Shown in pieces: positions 45,810 to 56,123 of a DNA stretch of 64,000 bases (positions within the stretch are counted from its first letter, which is position 1; each line of letters starts with the position of its first letter). The stretch is from Rhizoclosmatium globosum (lineage: Eukaryota; Chytridiomycota; Chytridiomycetes; Chytridiales; Chytriomycetaceae). A model generated the notes under the pieces. It did no database searches. It had not been told where the DNA came from and saw nothing but the letters and a program-made list of their open reading frames with translations. The stretch lies in contig MCGO01000001.1 in NCBI GenBank assembly GCA_002104985.1, positions 248,001-312,000 of the forward strand. The letters are read 5' to 3'. A program made the position numbers and the translations under genes.

Positions 45810-46756
45810 CTAGATTCCCTCAGTGTGATCTTTCATAGATACATCAACGCCTTCACCTTCGCCCTCTCCTTCTTCAGCAGGAGCGCAGTCTCCAAGTCCT
45901 TCGTCTTCGTCTCCATTCACGTCGATGTGTTCGATCTGACCCTCCAGTTGAAGAATCTGACGCTGAAAATCCTCCAACTCCGCCTGTTTCTGCTGGAGAA
46001 CAGCGATTTGCGAGGACCTCTGATTGAGAGCCCTGAGACTTTGGCGCTGAAGGTCTTCGAGCTGCGCAATGAGCGAGTCGCGTTCGTCGGCGACCCAGGA
46101 CGCCGCCGCCGCCGAGGATTCGGTCGACGGATCGATTGCGCTGACTTCGGCCAACAACGACGCCAGATTCGCCGCGATGAAGTCGTTTAGCTTCGAGTCG
46201 CTTTCGTTGAATTCGGTGTCGGTGTCGGTGTCGTCTTCGTCGTCGGCCTCGTTGTCAACGTCGTCTTCTTTTTTGTTGTCGTTGTCGGTGTTCTCGATGT
46301 CGTCGGTGTCGCTGTCGTTGTCGGTTTTGTACAGCGCCGATTCGCGAATTGCCTGCGACGCCTCCAACATTTCGTGGAACTGCGACTGCGACTCTTCGAG
46401 AACGGTGATGCGCGCATGGGCCTCGTTCACAGCGCACACGTCGTTTCGTTCAATGGCGTCAGACACTTGCACCCGAAGCGAGACTAGTTCTTCGCGCTTT
46501 CTGAAGATGACATGTTTTTAGCAAACTTTGACAGGAGGAACCTATTAACTTACTTGGCGAGATCTGCAAGCGCTTCTCTCATAATATCCATGTGGGACTC
46601 GCGAACCTTTAGATGCTCGCGTTGTGCAGTGATCAAATTCTCCATCTGAGCTAGCATTTCCGCGTTTGGTTCTACGGTACTGACAGCTTCGACGTTTGAC
46701 ACTTCGCCAGCGTCTGTGTTGGACTCTGCGGCAACGGACACAAGTGGCGCGTCCAT
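45810..46756 (-). CDS. acidic coiled-coil protein, unknown
   Basis: Exons 46554-46756 and 45810-46500 (53-nt intron) give 297 residues. Two coiled coils (about 30-115: AQMENLITAQREHLKVRESH onward; and 200-265: LEDLQRQSLRALNQRSSQIA) flank a run of Asp/Glu/Thr (about 125-165, DDEDDTDTDTEF). The C-terminus has a Glu-Gly run. It is likely a soluble structural or chaperone-like protein; no family is recognised. 45555-45809 contains only AT-rich 3' flank. Confidence 0.55.
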
Positions 46757-46934
46757 TCGTATGAAAGGTTTTTGGAAGGAATTGTCGTTGGAGTCAACAG
46801 AAAGAAAATAAGAGTCCAACCACAGGTCACAACGTACTGTATCCTCTATTAAAATCAATAGGATATCAATCTGCTGACAAGATTCCATCATTCTCGCTTC
46901 TTTATTCAGTTTTTGGAGACAACAGATGCTGCTC

Positions 46935-47793
46935 TCAGAGCTTAGCACTCGACTCCTTCGCGCGTCTTGCAACCGTAATAATCATATGAATCATCATCAA
47001 AAAGACGTACGACGTCGTAAACAAGGCATTCCAAGTACTCACAAGCGTAGGATTCGAGCTCGTGAATACACACACAAGATATAAAATCTCAACAAGCAAA
47101 CTAATGATGAGAATAAACCCTTGATCTCGAATGATTCGTTTCAACCATTTTCGCCCTGCGATTCGAGGATCATTTTTATCATGGTATCTCGATGGTCTGA
47201 TACATTGACGACGATGTCATGGTCATACTTGCATTGATGTCTTTCACACCCATTAGAATAGGATATGTAAACAGAATCGAGAGGATCAGTGAATACGTAA
47301 TCTCCATAACTTTATCAAGTAAATTGATTTGAACATTGAGCATTGAAGAACACACAAGGTTTGCGTTTACTTTCCATGTGTAGTTTGATACTACGAAAAT
47401 CCCAACACCGACGCGAACCAAAAATGCCAGAAATATCAATATGGGTGTTCCAGGAATACTTTTTGAATAGGATGAGCTCACATTGTATGCGAGGCTAGCT
47501 TGAAATAACCAGTACGCGGTTTGACCTAGTAGTAAAGTCCCATAAATAAACTTGACACGAAAGAAACAATCTTGTGGGGCTAGTAGTCCATTGACAGTGA
47601 AAACAGTTGCACTGAGAGATGGACCACAAGGATGATGGTGAAGCTGCAATTGTTGGACGAGGAAATAGTGGAGAATAGAACCAGGTCATAAGTCCTAATG
47701 CGAAATCTAACCCGCTTCCAAAGCCTCGAAATACTCATTCAAGACGTTAAGCCTCGTAAACGAGATTTCAGACGTTGAATTGGAAGCAGACAT
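46935..47793 (-). CDS. seven-helix membrane protein, copy 1 (frame breaks at homopolymers)
   Basis: An intronless locus of about 285 residues starting MSASNSTSE. Helices: GSGLDFALGLMTWFY; FTIILVVHLSVQLFSL; FIYGTLLLGQTAYWLFQ; TPILIFLAFLVRVGVGIFVV; MEITYSLILSILFTYPILMG; GFILIISLLVEILYLVCVF; LFTTSYVFLMMIHMIITVA. The frame changes near 47729, 47642, 47583 and 47194; each change is repaired by lengthening a two- or three-base run by one (or two) bases, and alignment with copy 2 at 53 kb supports all four. PQDCFFRVKF, VQINLLDK and KRIIRDQG are shared blocks. Seven helices suggest a receptor- or transporter-like role, but I recognise no family. Confidence 0.6.
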
Positions 47794-48004
47794 AATATCC
47801 AGTTCCTTTCAAGATTTTCAGTCAATCACCATTGCATTTATCACAATCTCAAAAAAAAAAGAATACATCAGCAAGATAAAATTAGGAAAATCAAAAAGAA
47901 GGAGGGGGCAAACATAATAAATCATAAAAGTTCCTATTCCAACGGAACAAAACACATCTCACAAAAACTGTTTTAAAAAAATAATCAACTGGCAAGGTTT
48001 TCCT
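47794..48004. other. AT-rich intergenic, nothing recognised
   Basis: Contains an A-run near 47850 and no coding frame. It separates copy 1 of the 7TM pair from the SNF2 gene end. Confidence 0.6.
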
Positions 48005-51000
48005 TCACAATTTCGTCCAAGCAGTCGCAGGCTCATTTCCAGACAACGCCTGATCCATCAACTCCACAGCACTTGCCTCCTTCGATCCCCTCCATTCTCC
48101 AATGCAGCAGCCGCATCCATTTCCGCCTTCAAATCCGCGGCATATTGACACACGGAGGACACTTGATGTAATACGCCTGATTAATCGGTCCATAATTTAG
48201 TTCCTCAAACGCTGGCAACTGTTCCCCAATCTCAACAATGTCCTCATCGACGGGAAGACAGTCTTCACAGTATGAGTTGGAACAGGTTCCACAACGGAAG
48301 AGGAGTCCTCCTGCGTCTTGCGTTTTGCGCTCACAGACGCAACATTCGTGTTGTGGGCAGAAGTAGAGGACTTGACGTTCCATGGCTTTGATGGTCTATT
48401 TATTGAGGGATTAGATTTTAAATTTGAGGTTATGGAAGGGGGAAACACATACCGTTCCAACGCAAGGTGGGTGAACAACTCGAGGACATCCTGAACACAT
48501 CACGATATGTCCAGGCTCATCACACACAATACAAATCTATGAACGAACATCGAGTTAATAACCTGAGCGGCACAAAAGCCCCAAAAAACAAACCTCTTGA
48601 TGATCAAACTTCCGCTTCACCCTCTTCTTTGGCTCCTCACTCTCCTTCGTAGCAACCCACTAACCCCAACTCGAGCCTTCAACCGCTTCGTCTCCGCAGA
48701 AGTCATCAACGGCGCAGCCTCCCACTGTTCACACCCTTCCAACTCCTTCAAAACCATATTCTCCCGACTTTAACAGTCCTTTGAACGCGAACACGTTTCT
48801 CCACGTTGTTCCATTCAGCAGCAATGTCCGAATTGTTTTTGCTTAGTTTACGTGCTTGGATGTGCTCTTTTCCTTCAAAGAACCGCGACTTTACAGACTC
48901 GAAGCCTTCTAGTTCGAATTGAGTCGGGGCTTCGACATTGTCGGAAACGAGTTCGAGGAGTTTGGCAGCGTGGTCGCGGGAGTTTTGGAGGATTTCGTCG
49001 GCAGACTTGGCGAGGAAGACGTGTGGATCATCTTCGGCATCATTTGTGATAGTCTTGGTTCCGTACCGGAAGATTGTGAGAAGGTCATCTTTGGAGAGAG
49101 ATGGCATCGCGTCGTCTCCGTCAGATTGTTGACGACCGCCAGCTGTGACCTGATTAAAAAGCCTGTTAATACAAAGCATCAATAAAAGACGATGAGCACA
49201 CCTTCAAACTCAAAAACAGCTTCTTTTGCAATCTAGTCAACATTTGCTCTTCTACAGTATCTCTACAGATGGTACGATACACCTTGACATTCTTGGTCTG
49301 TCCAATTCTGTGACTACGCGCCATTGCTTGCAAATCTAAAAACTAATGCATCAGTCCTGAAAATAAAAAGCAAAAGCTACTTCCTTACCATTCTGAGGAT
49401 TCCAATCACTATCAATCATAATCACAGTATCAGCAGTCGTTAAGTTGATTCCAAGACCTCCCGCCTTAGTACTAATCAAGAACACCTGGTACGGAGAATC
49501 GGCCCGTTGGAACAACCGAATGTCAAGGTTTCTACGCGGTCGCGACGTGCGTCCGTCAAGACGTGCATATGGAATCTCGCGGAACCGCATAAAGTCTCAA
49601 GAATATCAAGCATACGAGTGAATTGGAGAAAATAGGACACGGTGTCCATTTGCAAAGAGTTGTGGGAGAACTTGTCTAGGAAATAAGCTTTGAAGAAGCT
49701 TGAACGAGGTGTTCTCCGTTTTCGTACTGAAGTTGTCAAACTTAGTGGTTCGTTCAAGAGTTTGATTGGACTTACAGGTTCTGGCTCCGAGTTTGGAAGA
49801 ATATACGGATGGTTACACACTTTTCTCAGTTGCAACAACAAGTTCATAAGCTTGGCCCAGTCTCCCTTTTGGTTCTGTTGAGCATATTGCATAACTTCTC
49901 TTGTGGAATCGAATGTTGATGATGACCCATTTCCAACAGTCGGGTCTTCTGGACCCCCTTCATCCAGGGAGGCAAGATCAAGGTTGGAAGAGTTATCATT
50001 GTCAGGGTTGTGCAGTGGTGCAGTGAAGATTTGGTCAATGTTCCGTTGTCATTCGAGTCAGGAGACGCTTGTACCAGAAACGCTGCATTGGGTAAGGGGA
50101 AGGTAGACTAAACTTTCGTGTGAGCATGGAATTCAAGTCAATCTGAATGTACTCACTGATGAGTTCCTCCTTTGGTGGAATACTCAAATCCACATGTGTT
50201 TTGAGACGTCTGAGCATGATAAGATCCAAAAGTTTTCGCGCTGCTTCAATTCCATCTGTGTTGTACTTTCCTCGTTGAAGGTTGAAGGCGTCTAAGAAGT
50301 ATCTTGATGTTTGCTGTGTGAAGACGAGGGGGTACAAGTAGTGCAGTAGCGCCCACACTATTTATACATGTTAGGTGATGAATTTGATGACTTGGGGAAG
50401 GGGTATATGGTGTTGATTTCTTGAATCAGTTCCCGTAGAAATACAGCCCATACAGCCATCATTCCTCCCAACAAATAATGCAACCACTTACATTCTTGCA
50501 AATTGTTCTGCAGAGGAGTTCCCGTGAGAATAAAGCGGTACTGTGATGGAATGGAATACACCACAGCACTCATATTCGCTTTATCATTCTTGATCTTATG
50601 TCCCTCATCCAGTACAACACAACGCCATCCTCGTGAAACTCGGAACCATCCTGCCTCAGCAACTAGCTGTTCATAGGTTGTCAGATAAATATCGAACTTT
50701 TCTTTCGTGCAACGTCGCTTGATGGAGGCACGTTCATTCATGGGACCGTGGAACGAATGAATTTCATTGTTGGTGTCCAGCGTTTGATTTCCTGTGGGGT
50801 TATAGGTCAGCAAAGGTATTTGGTACCAGTGTAAATGATGTTGACTAAGTCAGTTGCGACAGAACCAGCAATATACAACAACAGTTGGTCAAAGATATTC
50901 ACCAGAGTTTGCTTGCGTCTGATGGCCATATCATTTTGAACGTTTTCGCTTGACTGTCACTCTCGCTCTCACTCTAACAAACATACCGCTTCCCACGACG

Positions 51001-51706
51001 ACAACACGACAATGGACACACGACAAGGTACGGACCACTCTTTCCTGACTCTTTCATGTAACTCAGCATTGAGATTGTCTGCAGTGTTTTTCCAAGACCC
51101 ATTTCGTCACCCAAGATGCCATTCATTCCGTTATCAACGAGCCAGGCGAGAAACTCAAGACCTTTGAGCTGATAGTCTTTGAGAGTTGCAGTGACCATCT
51201 TTGGAGTTTCAACAGGACGCTTTGGGATAACTGCATATGATTTGACGATAAAAGCATTAGCAACTGGACAGTGGACACTGGGACGGGGCAAGAAAGACAC
51301 GTACTCTCGACGTTCCTGTCCTTGAAGAGCTTCTCAATGTGAGTAAAGTGGTTAACGGACCCCTCCGGCAGCAGGGGCAGGAACACGGCTCTGTGCTCCC
51401 AAAGGAAGGCGTCTCTGAGGCCCGCATTCCCGTTTGCAAGAATGTTATTTGATCGTTTCTTGACATCGAATGCGCCGTCGTCCACGTCTTCAACAAAGAG
51501 AAAGTCCATGTCGGCGTCGGCGTCGGCGTCACCGTCAACGTCATCAACAAAGTCGGCGTCGTCTGCCGCGGCCTCCTTCTTTGCCCGCTTCGACGACGAC
51601 GACGCCCCGCAGCCACAGAGTCGAACTCGTCAAACTCGTCGCCGGACTCGACGTACTTGGCCTTGGTTGCCGCGGCGCGTTTGGTGCGCGGTGCAAGTGT
51701 GTCCAT
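48005..51706 (-). CDS. SNF2-family chromatin remodeler with C-terminal PHD-type zinc fingers (many frame breaks)
   Basis: From ATG 51706: a basic and acidic N-terminus, then the Snf2 ATPase. Motif I is [14 protein letters not shown], motif Ia LVVCPL, motif [11 protein letters not shown], motif [14 protein letters not shown], then [38 protein letters not shown] and SHRIGQT. Past [12 protein letters not shown] lie a PHD finger ([24 protein letters not shown]) and a second Cys/His cluster ([20 protein letters not shown]), ending [10 protein letters not shown]. It moves nucleosomes; the zinc fingers should read histone tails. Canonical introns are clear (for example 51231-51304, 50358-50491). About 13 frame changes elsewhere all lie at short homopolymers and are each repaired by one extra base. 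DEGH, not DEAH, sets it apart from typical ISWI. Confidence 0.78.
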
Positions 51707-51850
51707 CTTTCCTCTTCTGAAATAGCAGAGAAAGAAAAGGAAAACTTGTGCTGATTTATTCGATATTTATTGACTGGATAAGAATGAGATATTGATTTAA
51801 CTTTAACTTGAAGGGACACCCGCTTGTGTCGAAATAGGTCTTATAAGGTT

Positions 51851-52788
51851 CTAAACTGAAACTCCATTCTCACGCTTGACTAGTCCACCTCGGTGAACGT
51901 CACGGTGAGACAATCCAGTGTGCTTCCATCCAGCGTGTCTGATTTCACGAAGCTGGACTGCAATTCCAACTAACGCCAACAACACACATCCACCAAGCAT
52001 CCAGAATCCCTTGGATCCAAAGTCCAAAGAAAGACTCTTGCCAGAAGTAATGTATCTTGCATTCTCAAACGAAACCAGTCTGGGCGAAAATGTCAATACC
52101 AACAAACGTGGCGTATGCACCTCCAACAGAAGTAGCAGCGATCAAGATGGGCATTTCAAAGAAGAAGATGAGGACTCCAAACGCAATCACAAAGACAGCA
52201 ATGGTGATAAAACGTGCAGTAGACGAAGTAATCACATCCTTGAGAGCAGTCAAGAAGAGCAATGACAAGGCATACCCAAGTCCAGCCCCAATCGCAAAGA
52301 ATCCGAATCTCCAGAGACACACAGCAAGTCCACCTCCCACAAGTCCAACTATGAGGCACGCAATAAAGTATACAAGATCCCTACTACCACCTCCAATCGA
52401 TTGCTTGCTCGAGTACTCAATGTTCTGCAGAATCACAAACGTAACCACAGAGAACAAGTAGAATCCAGCAATAAACAAGAGCGGCTTAAACAACTTGTGC
52501 CCGAAAAAGACCAACGCAACACCAGACACAATCAAGAAGGCTCCGTAGATACCAGTGTACGCTGTCAACTTGGAGATTCCATCGTATAGTGGAGTCGTGA
52601 GTGTCTCGCCAATGTTTTGGTTATCGGTAGGGACTGGAACGTCTCGGCGAGATGCGAATGCTGGGTTGCTGGACACTTTGATCCAGTCCTCACCCCGTGG
52701 CTGATGGAGTCAGACTTGGCAGCACGGAAGAGGCAAAGAGGGTAGCAACGAGAGCAAGCAAGAGAGCAATACGGATAAACAACCTCAT
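51851..52788 (-). CDS. TMEM198/DUF4203-like multi-pass membrane protein
   Basis: A signal peptide (MRLFIRIALLLALVATLFAS, from 52788), then a large hydrophobic core (YTGIYGAFLIVSGVALVFFG; LLFIAGFYLFSVVTFVIL; FIACLIVGLVGGGLAVCLW; FFAIGAGLGYALSLLFL; ITIAVFVIAFGVLIFF and two more) and a short polar tail. Helix spacing and Gly-rich pattern match the TM7S3/TMEM198 domain. Frame changes at a G-run near 52699 and a T-run near 52078 are needed to join the signal peptide, the core and the last helix. No intron is seen. Function in fungi is unknown. Confidence 0.65.
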
Positions 52789-52987
52789 TTTGGACTGATT
52801 TTCCCTCGAATTTTTTAGGGAAAATTGTAAAAAAATAGTTACGCAAGGGTTTTTTTGGATGTGAAATTGATGGCGTGGAGAAGTCGAACCCCATGTGTGT
52901 AATGAGTGTGATTGCAACGCCAGAAAGAAGCATGTTTTAAATAGTTGGTGATGAGCAAAGTGCAGGAGTGATTGCCTGAAAATCATT

Positions 52988-53894
52988 ATGGCAACCACAA
53001 ATGGCTCATCCATTCTCACTCCAACCACACGCCCCACACTGTATCCTTCACAACCACAATATAATGACCCAGTTTCTGAGTGGTGTCGGAGGAGGTCTAG
53101 CGATAGGTTTGGGAATCACAACGTGGTTCTATCACCGCAACTTCCCATCCCGAACACTCGCCGCGTCAGCAACTATTTCAATCGCTACATTGGTGGTAAA
53201 ACTTTGCTTTTTATTTGACTACTTGGAGCTCCAAGACTGTTTTTTCCGTGTCAAGTTTCTTTATGGAGTCACATTTGGCTCAATCAGTTACTGGCTGTTT
53301 CAGGCCGATCTTGCCACATAATAAGTAAGCGTATCCAAACTATTTTGGGACCCCTTTCATATCGCAATAGCTCTACTGGTTCGTATCGGTTTTGGCATAT
53401 ACGTAACCATCAGAATATCCTCAAAATTATCCTCATCCTTCACGTGTATCTCTGCTCTCGACCTCAAATCAACCTACTTGACAAATTAATCGAAATGATT
53501 TACTATTTAATTCTTTCCGTTGTGTTCACGTACCCAATCCTGATGGGGGTCAAAGAAATGAGTGAATCAATCCCTCTCACATCGTCAACAACTTCAGGCA
53601 CGAACATTTCAGAGAATCCAAGGCTGTTCATCAAGATCCACGAGTAGTAGCGCTAAAATGGCTGAAGCGAATCATAAGGGACCAAGGCTCAATTCTAATT
53701 CTTAGCCTTGTTGTTGAGATTGTATATTTAATCTGCATATACACGAGTGGCGCACCAACGCTTGTTGGTATGTTGAATGCAATTTTTCAGCGCAGTATGT
53801 TGTGTTCATGATGATCTACATGATGGCAACCGTTTCCCGACGTGGGAGAGAAGCACAAGCTAAGCTTGACCGAATGGGGTCAGTTCCCAAATAA
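52988..53894 (+). CDS. seven-helix membrane protein, copy 2 (frame breaks at homopolymers)
   Basis: Paralogue of the locus at 46935-47793, in inverted orientation. It starts MATTNGSSILTP and shares GVGGGLAIGLGITTWFY, LELQDCFFRVKFLYG, SYWLFQADLA, ALLVRIGFGIY, QINLLDK, VFTYPILMGVK and LKWLKRIIRDQG with copy 1. Read literally it has two TAA codons in a row near 53319 and several frame changes; all vanish if short runs (A, G, C, T) near 53072, 53317, 53350, 53356, 53463, 53610 and 53790 are lengthened. Substitutions against copy 1 are mostly at third codon positions, which argues for a working gene. The stop is 50 bp before Cdc20. Confidence 0.55.
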
Positions 53895-53944
53895 ACATTC
53901 TTCTTCTTTTTCGAACAAGTCTGCACCAACAAAACCGTGTCCGA

Positions 53945-55884
53945 ATGTCGACCACCAAACCACTGGCACGACCCACAACGACCACGACGCCGTCAACGCC
54001 GCACCGCCGCATCACCGCCGCCGCCACAAACCGTTTCTGTCGCCAGCCGCGGCCAAGCGCGTCCTCGCCTCGGCCGCCTCGAAAGACGCCGCTCAAACGC
54101 GCTTCGGCGTCGGCTCGGCTTCGGCCAGCGTCAACAAAGAAACTGAACTCGCCGCGCTCTTCAACCTCGCTCAATCTAAAGCAAAAGTCGTCGCAGAAAG
54201 AGACGCCAAAAAGAGTCCTCAAACAGGTCTTGATTCCTTGCTTTACTGTGCACTTGGCTTCTAATGACCCCTCCCTTTCAGTACGACAGATACATTCCGA
54301 ATAGACAGGCTTCAGACCTCTCAAACTTGCACTTTCATCTGGCCGTCGACCAATCTGCTTTTCTGGGGAAGGATGAGAGAGAGGACCCTGGAGATGGAAT
54401 TATTCCAAAGAAACCTCTTCCTCCTCTTGATCCACAGCAGATTGCATACCAGGTGAGTCTATTTCGCGCTCTTTTCAATCGCTTGAGCGAATACAGCTAA
54501 CACATTCACTTCGTAGGAAGACCTTGCTCGTGCCTGTGGAATCCAACTTAACTCTAGAATTTTATCATTCCAACCTCCTGCCCCTGTTGCCGCTCCTGGC
54601 TCAACTGCGCATTTATTAAATTCTGTCTTATATCGAGGCCAACACAATGGTATCAAAAAGAATAATTCAGGAGCGTGCCACATTAGTGCAGCAAGAAGAC
54701 GGCGAATTCAAACAACTCCGGAACGTGTGTTGGATGCTCCTGGTTGGATATTTTCTTCAGCTTGGTTTGTTCTAACAAAGTTGTCCAGGTATTCTTGATG
54801 ACTATTACCTCAATTTACTCGATTGGAGTGCTGGGAACCAGTTGGCAGTTGCATTAGAAGGCACAGTATATGTATGGGACGGAGAAACTGGAGACGTTGT
54901 CGAGTTTTGCAAAGCAAATGAATTAGAAACCTCCAGTGGCCCAGAAGGAGTAGTCTGTTCAGTGTAAGCCCCACACCTGTTCTACCTATCCCCCCAAACT
55001 AACATACATCCAAACAAAGACAATGGACCGCAGACGGCGACCACCTCTCCATCGGCCTCGGCGACGGATCAACCCAAATCTGGGACCTAGCAACCCAAAC
55101 AAAACTCCGAACCCTCCGCGGCCACACATCCCGCGTCGGCGTCCTCGCCTGGGACCGTCACATCCTCAGCACAGGATCCCGCGACGGAAGCATTTGGAAC
55201 CACGACGTCCGCATCGCGCGACACAAAGTAAACGAATACAACGGACACACACAAGAAGTCTGTGGCCTGAAATGGCGTAGTGACGGTGGAATGCTTGCAT
55301 CCGGAGGAAACGATAACCTTGTGAACCTATGGGACGTGCGAAACAATTCCGCGCCGCGATCCACCAAGACTGCGCATAACGCGGCTGTGAAGGCTGTGGC
55401 TTGGTGTCCGTGGCAGTTGAATTTACTTGCGACTGGAGGAGGTACGAATGATAAGAAGATTCATTTTTGGAACACTACGACTGCGTCTACTACACCGTTA
55501 CAGTCGATTGACACGGGGTCTCAAGTGACGTCGTTGTTGTGGAGTAAGACGTATAAGGAATTGATTTCGACGCATGGGTATCCGTTTAATCAGTTGAGTA
55601 TTTGGGCGTACCCTAGTTGTAAGAAGGTTGTGGATTTGGAGGGGCATGATGCTAGGGTTCTTTGTTCGGCAATGAGTCCGGATGGAAGTACGGTTGTGAG
55701 TGGGGCTGGGGATGAGAGTTTGAAGTTTTGGAAGGCGTTTGAACGCGTTGGAGGGGGTGGGACTGGAAGTAGTGTTGGTGGTGGGGTTGTAGGAGACGGG
55801 AAAGCTGGTGGTATGGTGAAGGGAGCTGGGGAGGATGGAGAGGATGAGTTGGTGAACGCGACAAAGAAAATGACGATACGTTGA
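53945..55884 (+). CDS. CDC20: Cdc20, activator of the anaphase-promoting complex
   Basis: Five exons (53945-54226, 54282-54452, 54517-54742, 54789-54963, 55020-55884) give 572 residues with no frame fault. A basic Ser/Pro N-terminus leads to the C-box (YDRYIPNR), the linker [22 protein letters not shown] and seven WD40 repeats (GHTQEVCGLKW, SGGNDNLVNLWD, AVKAVAWCPWQ, LATGGGTNDK, KELISTHGYPFNQL). The last two residues are Ile-Arg, the IR tail that docks on APC/C. LLDWSAGNQLAVAL favours Cdc20 over Cdh1. Near the C-terminus a Gly/Val-rich insert (about 525-560) separates the last repeat from the IR tail. Two donors are weak (GTCTTG, GTTGGA). Confidence 0.95.
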
Positions 55885-56123
55885 TCATCAAGAGCACAGT
55901 GAAGGGTAGAATTGATGTAAAAAGTAAGTTGTGTACAGTGGATGCCAGATTTTGGACTATTTATTTCTATCATTATACATCGTGCGTTGGAGAGAATAGT
56001 ATTCTAATGTACACATAACGTCTGATATTTCATGAGATAATAACTAGATCAGGTGAGAATTTTCGTTTTCACCTTTGTGTGAGATTGACAATTCCTTTGT
56101 GGTGTTGATTCGTGAGAACTACC

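Noticed and set aside
46069..46521. 150-codon Ser-rich plus-strand ORF
   Set aside because: It is the antisense shadow of the acidic coiled-coil gene: Asp/Glu codons read backwards give Ser and Val.
52988..53894. 7TM copy 2 as a pseudogene (double TAA and several frame changes)
   Set aside because: Every lesion lies at a short homopolymer and is repaired by adding a base, and divergence from copy 1 is mostly synonymous. Assembly error explains it better.
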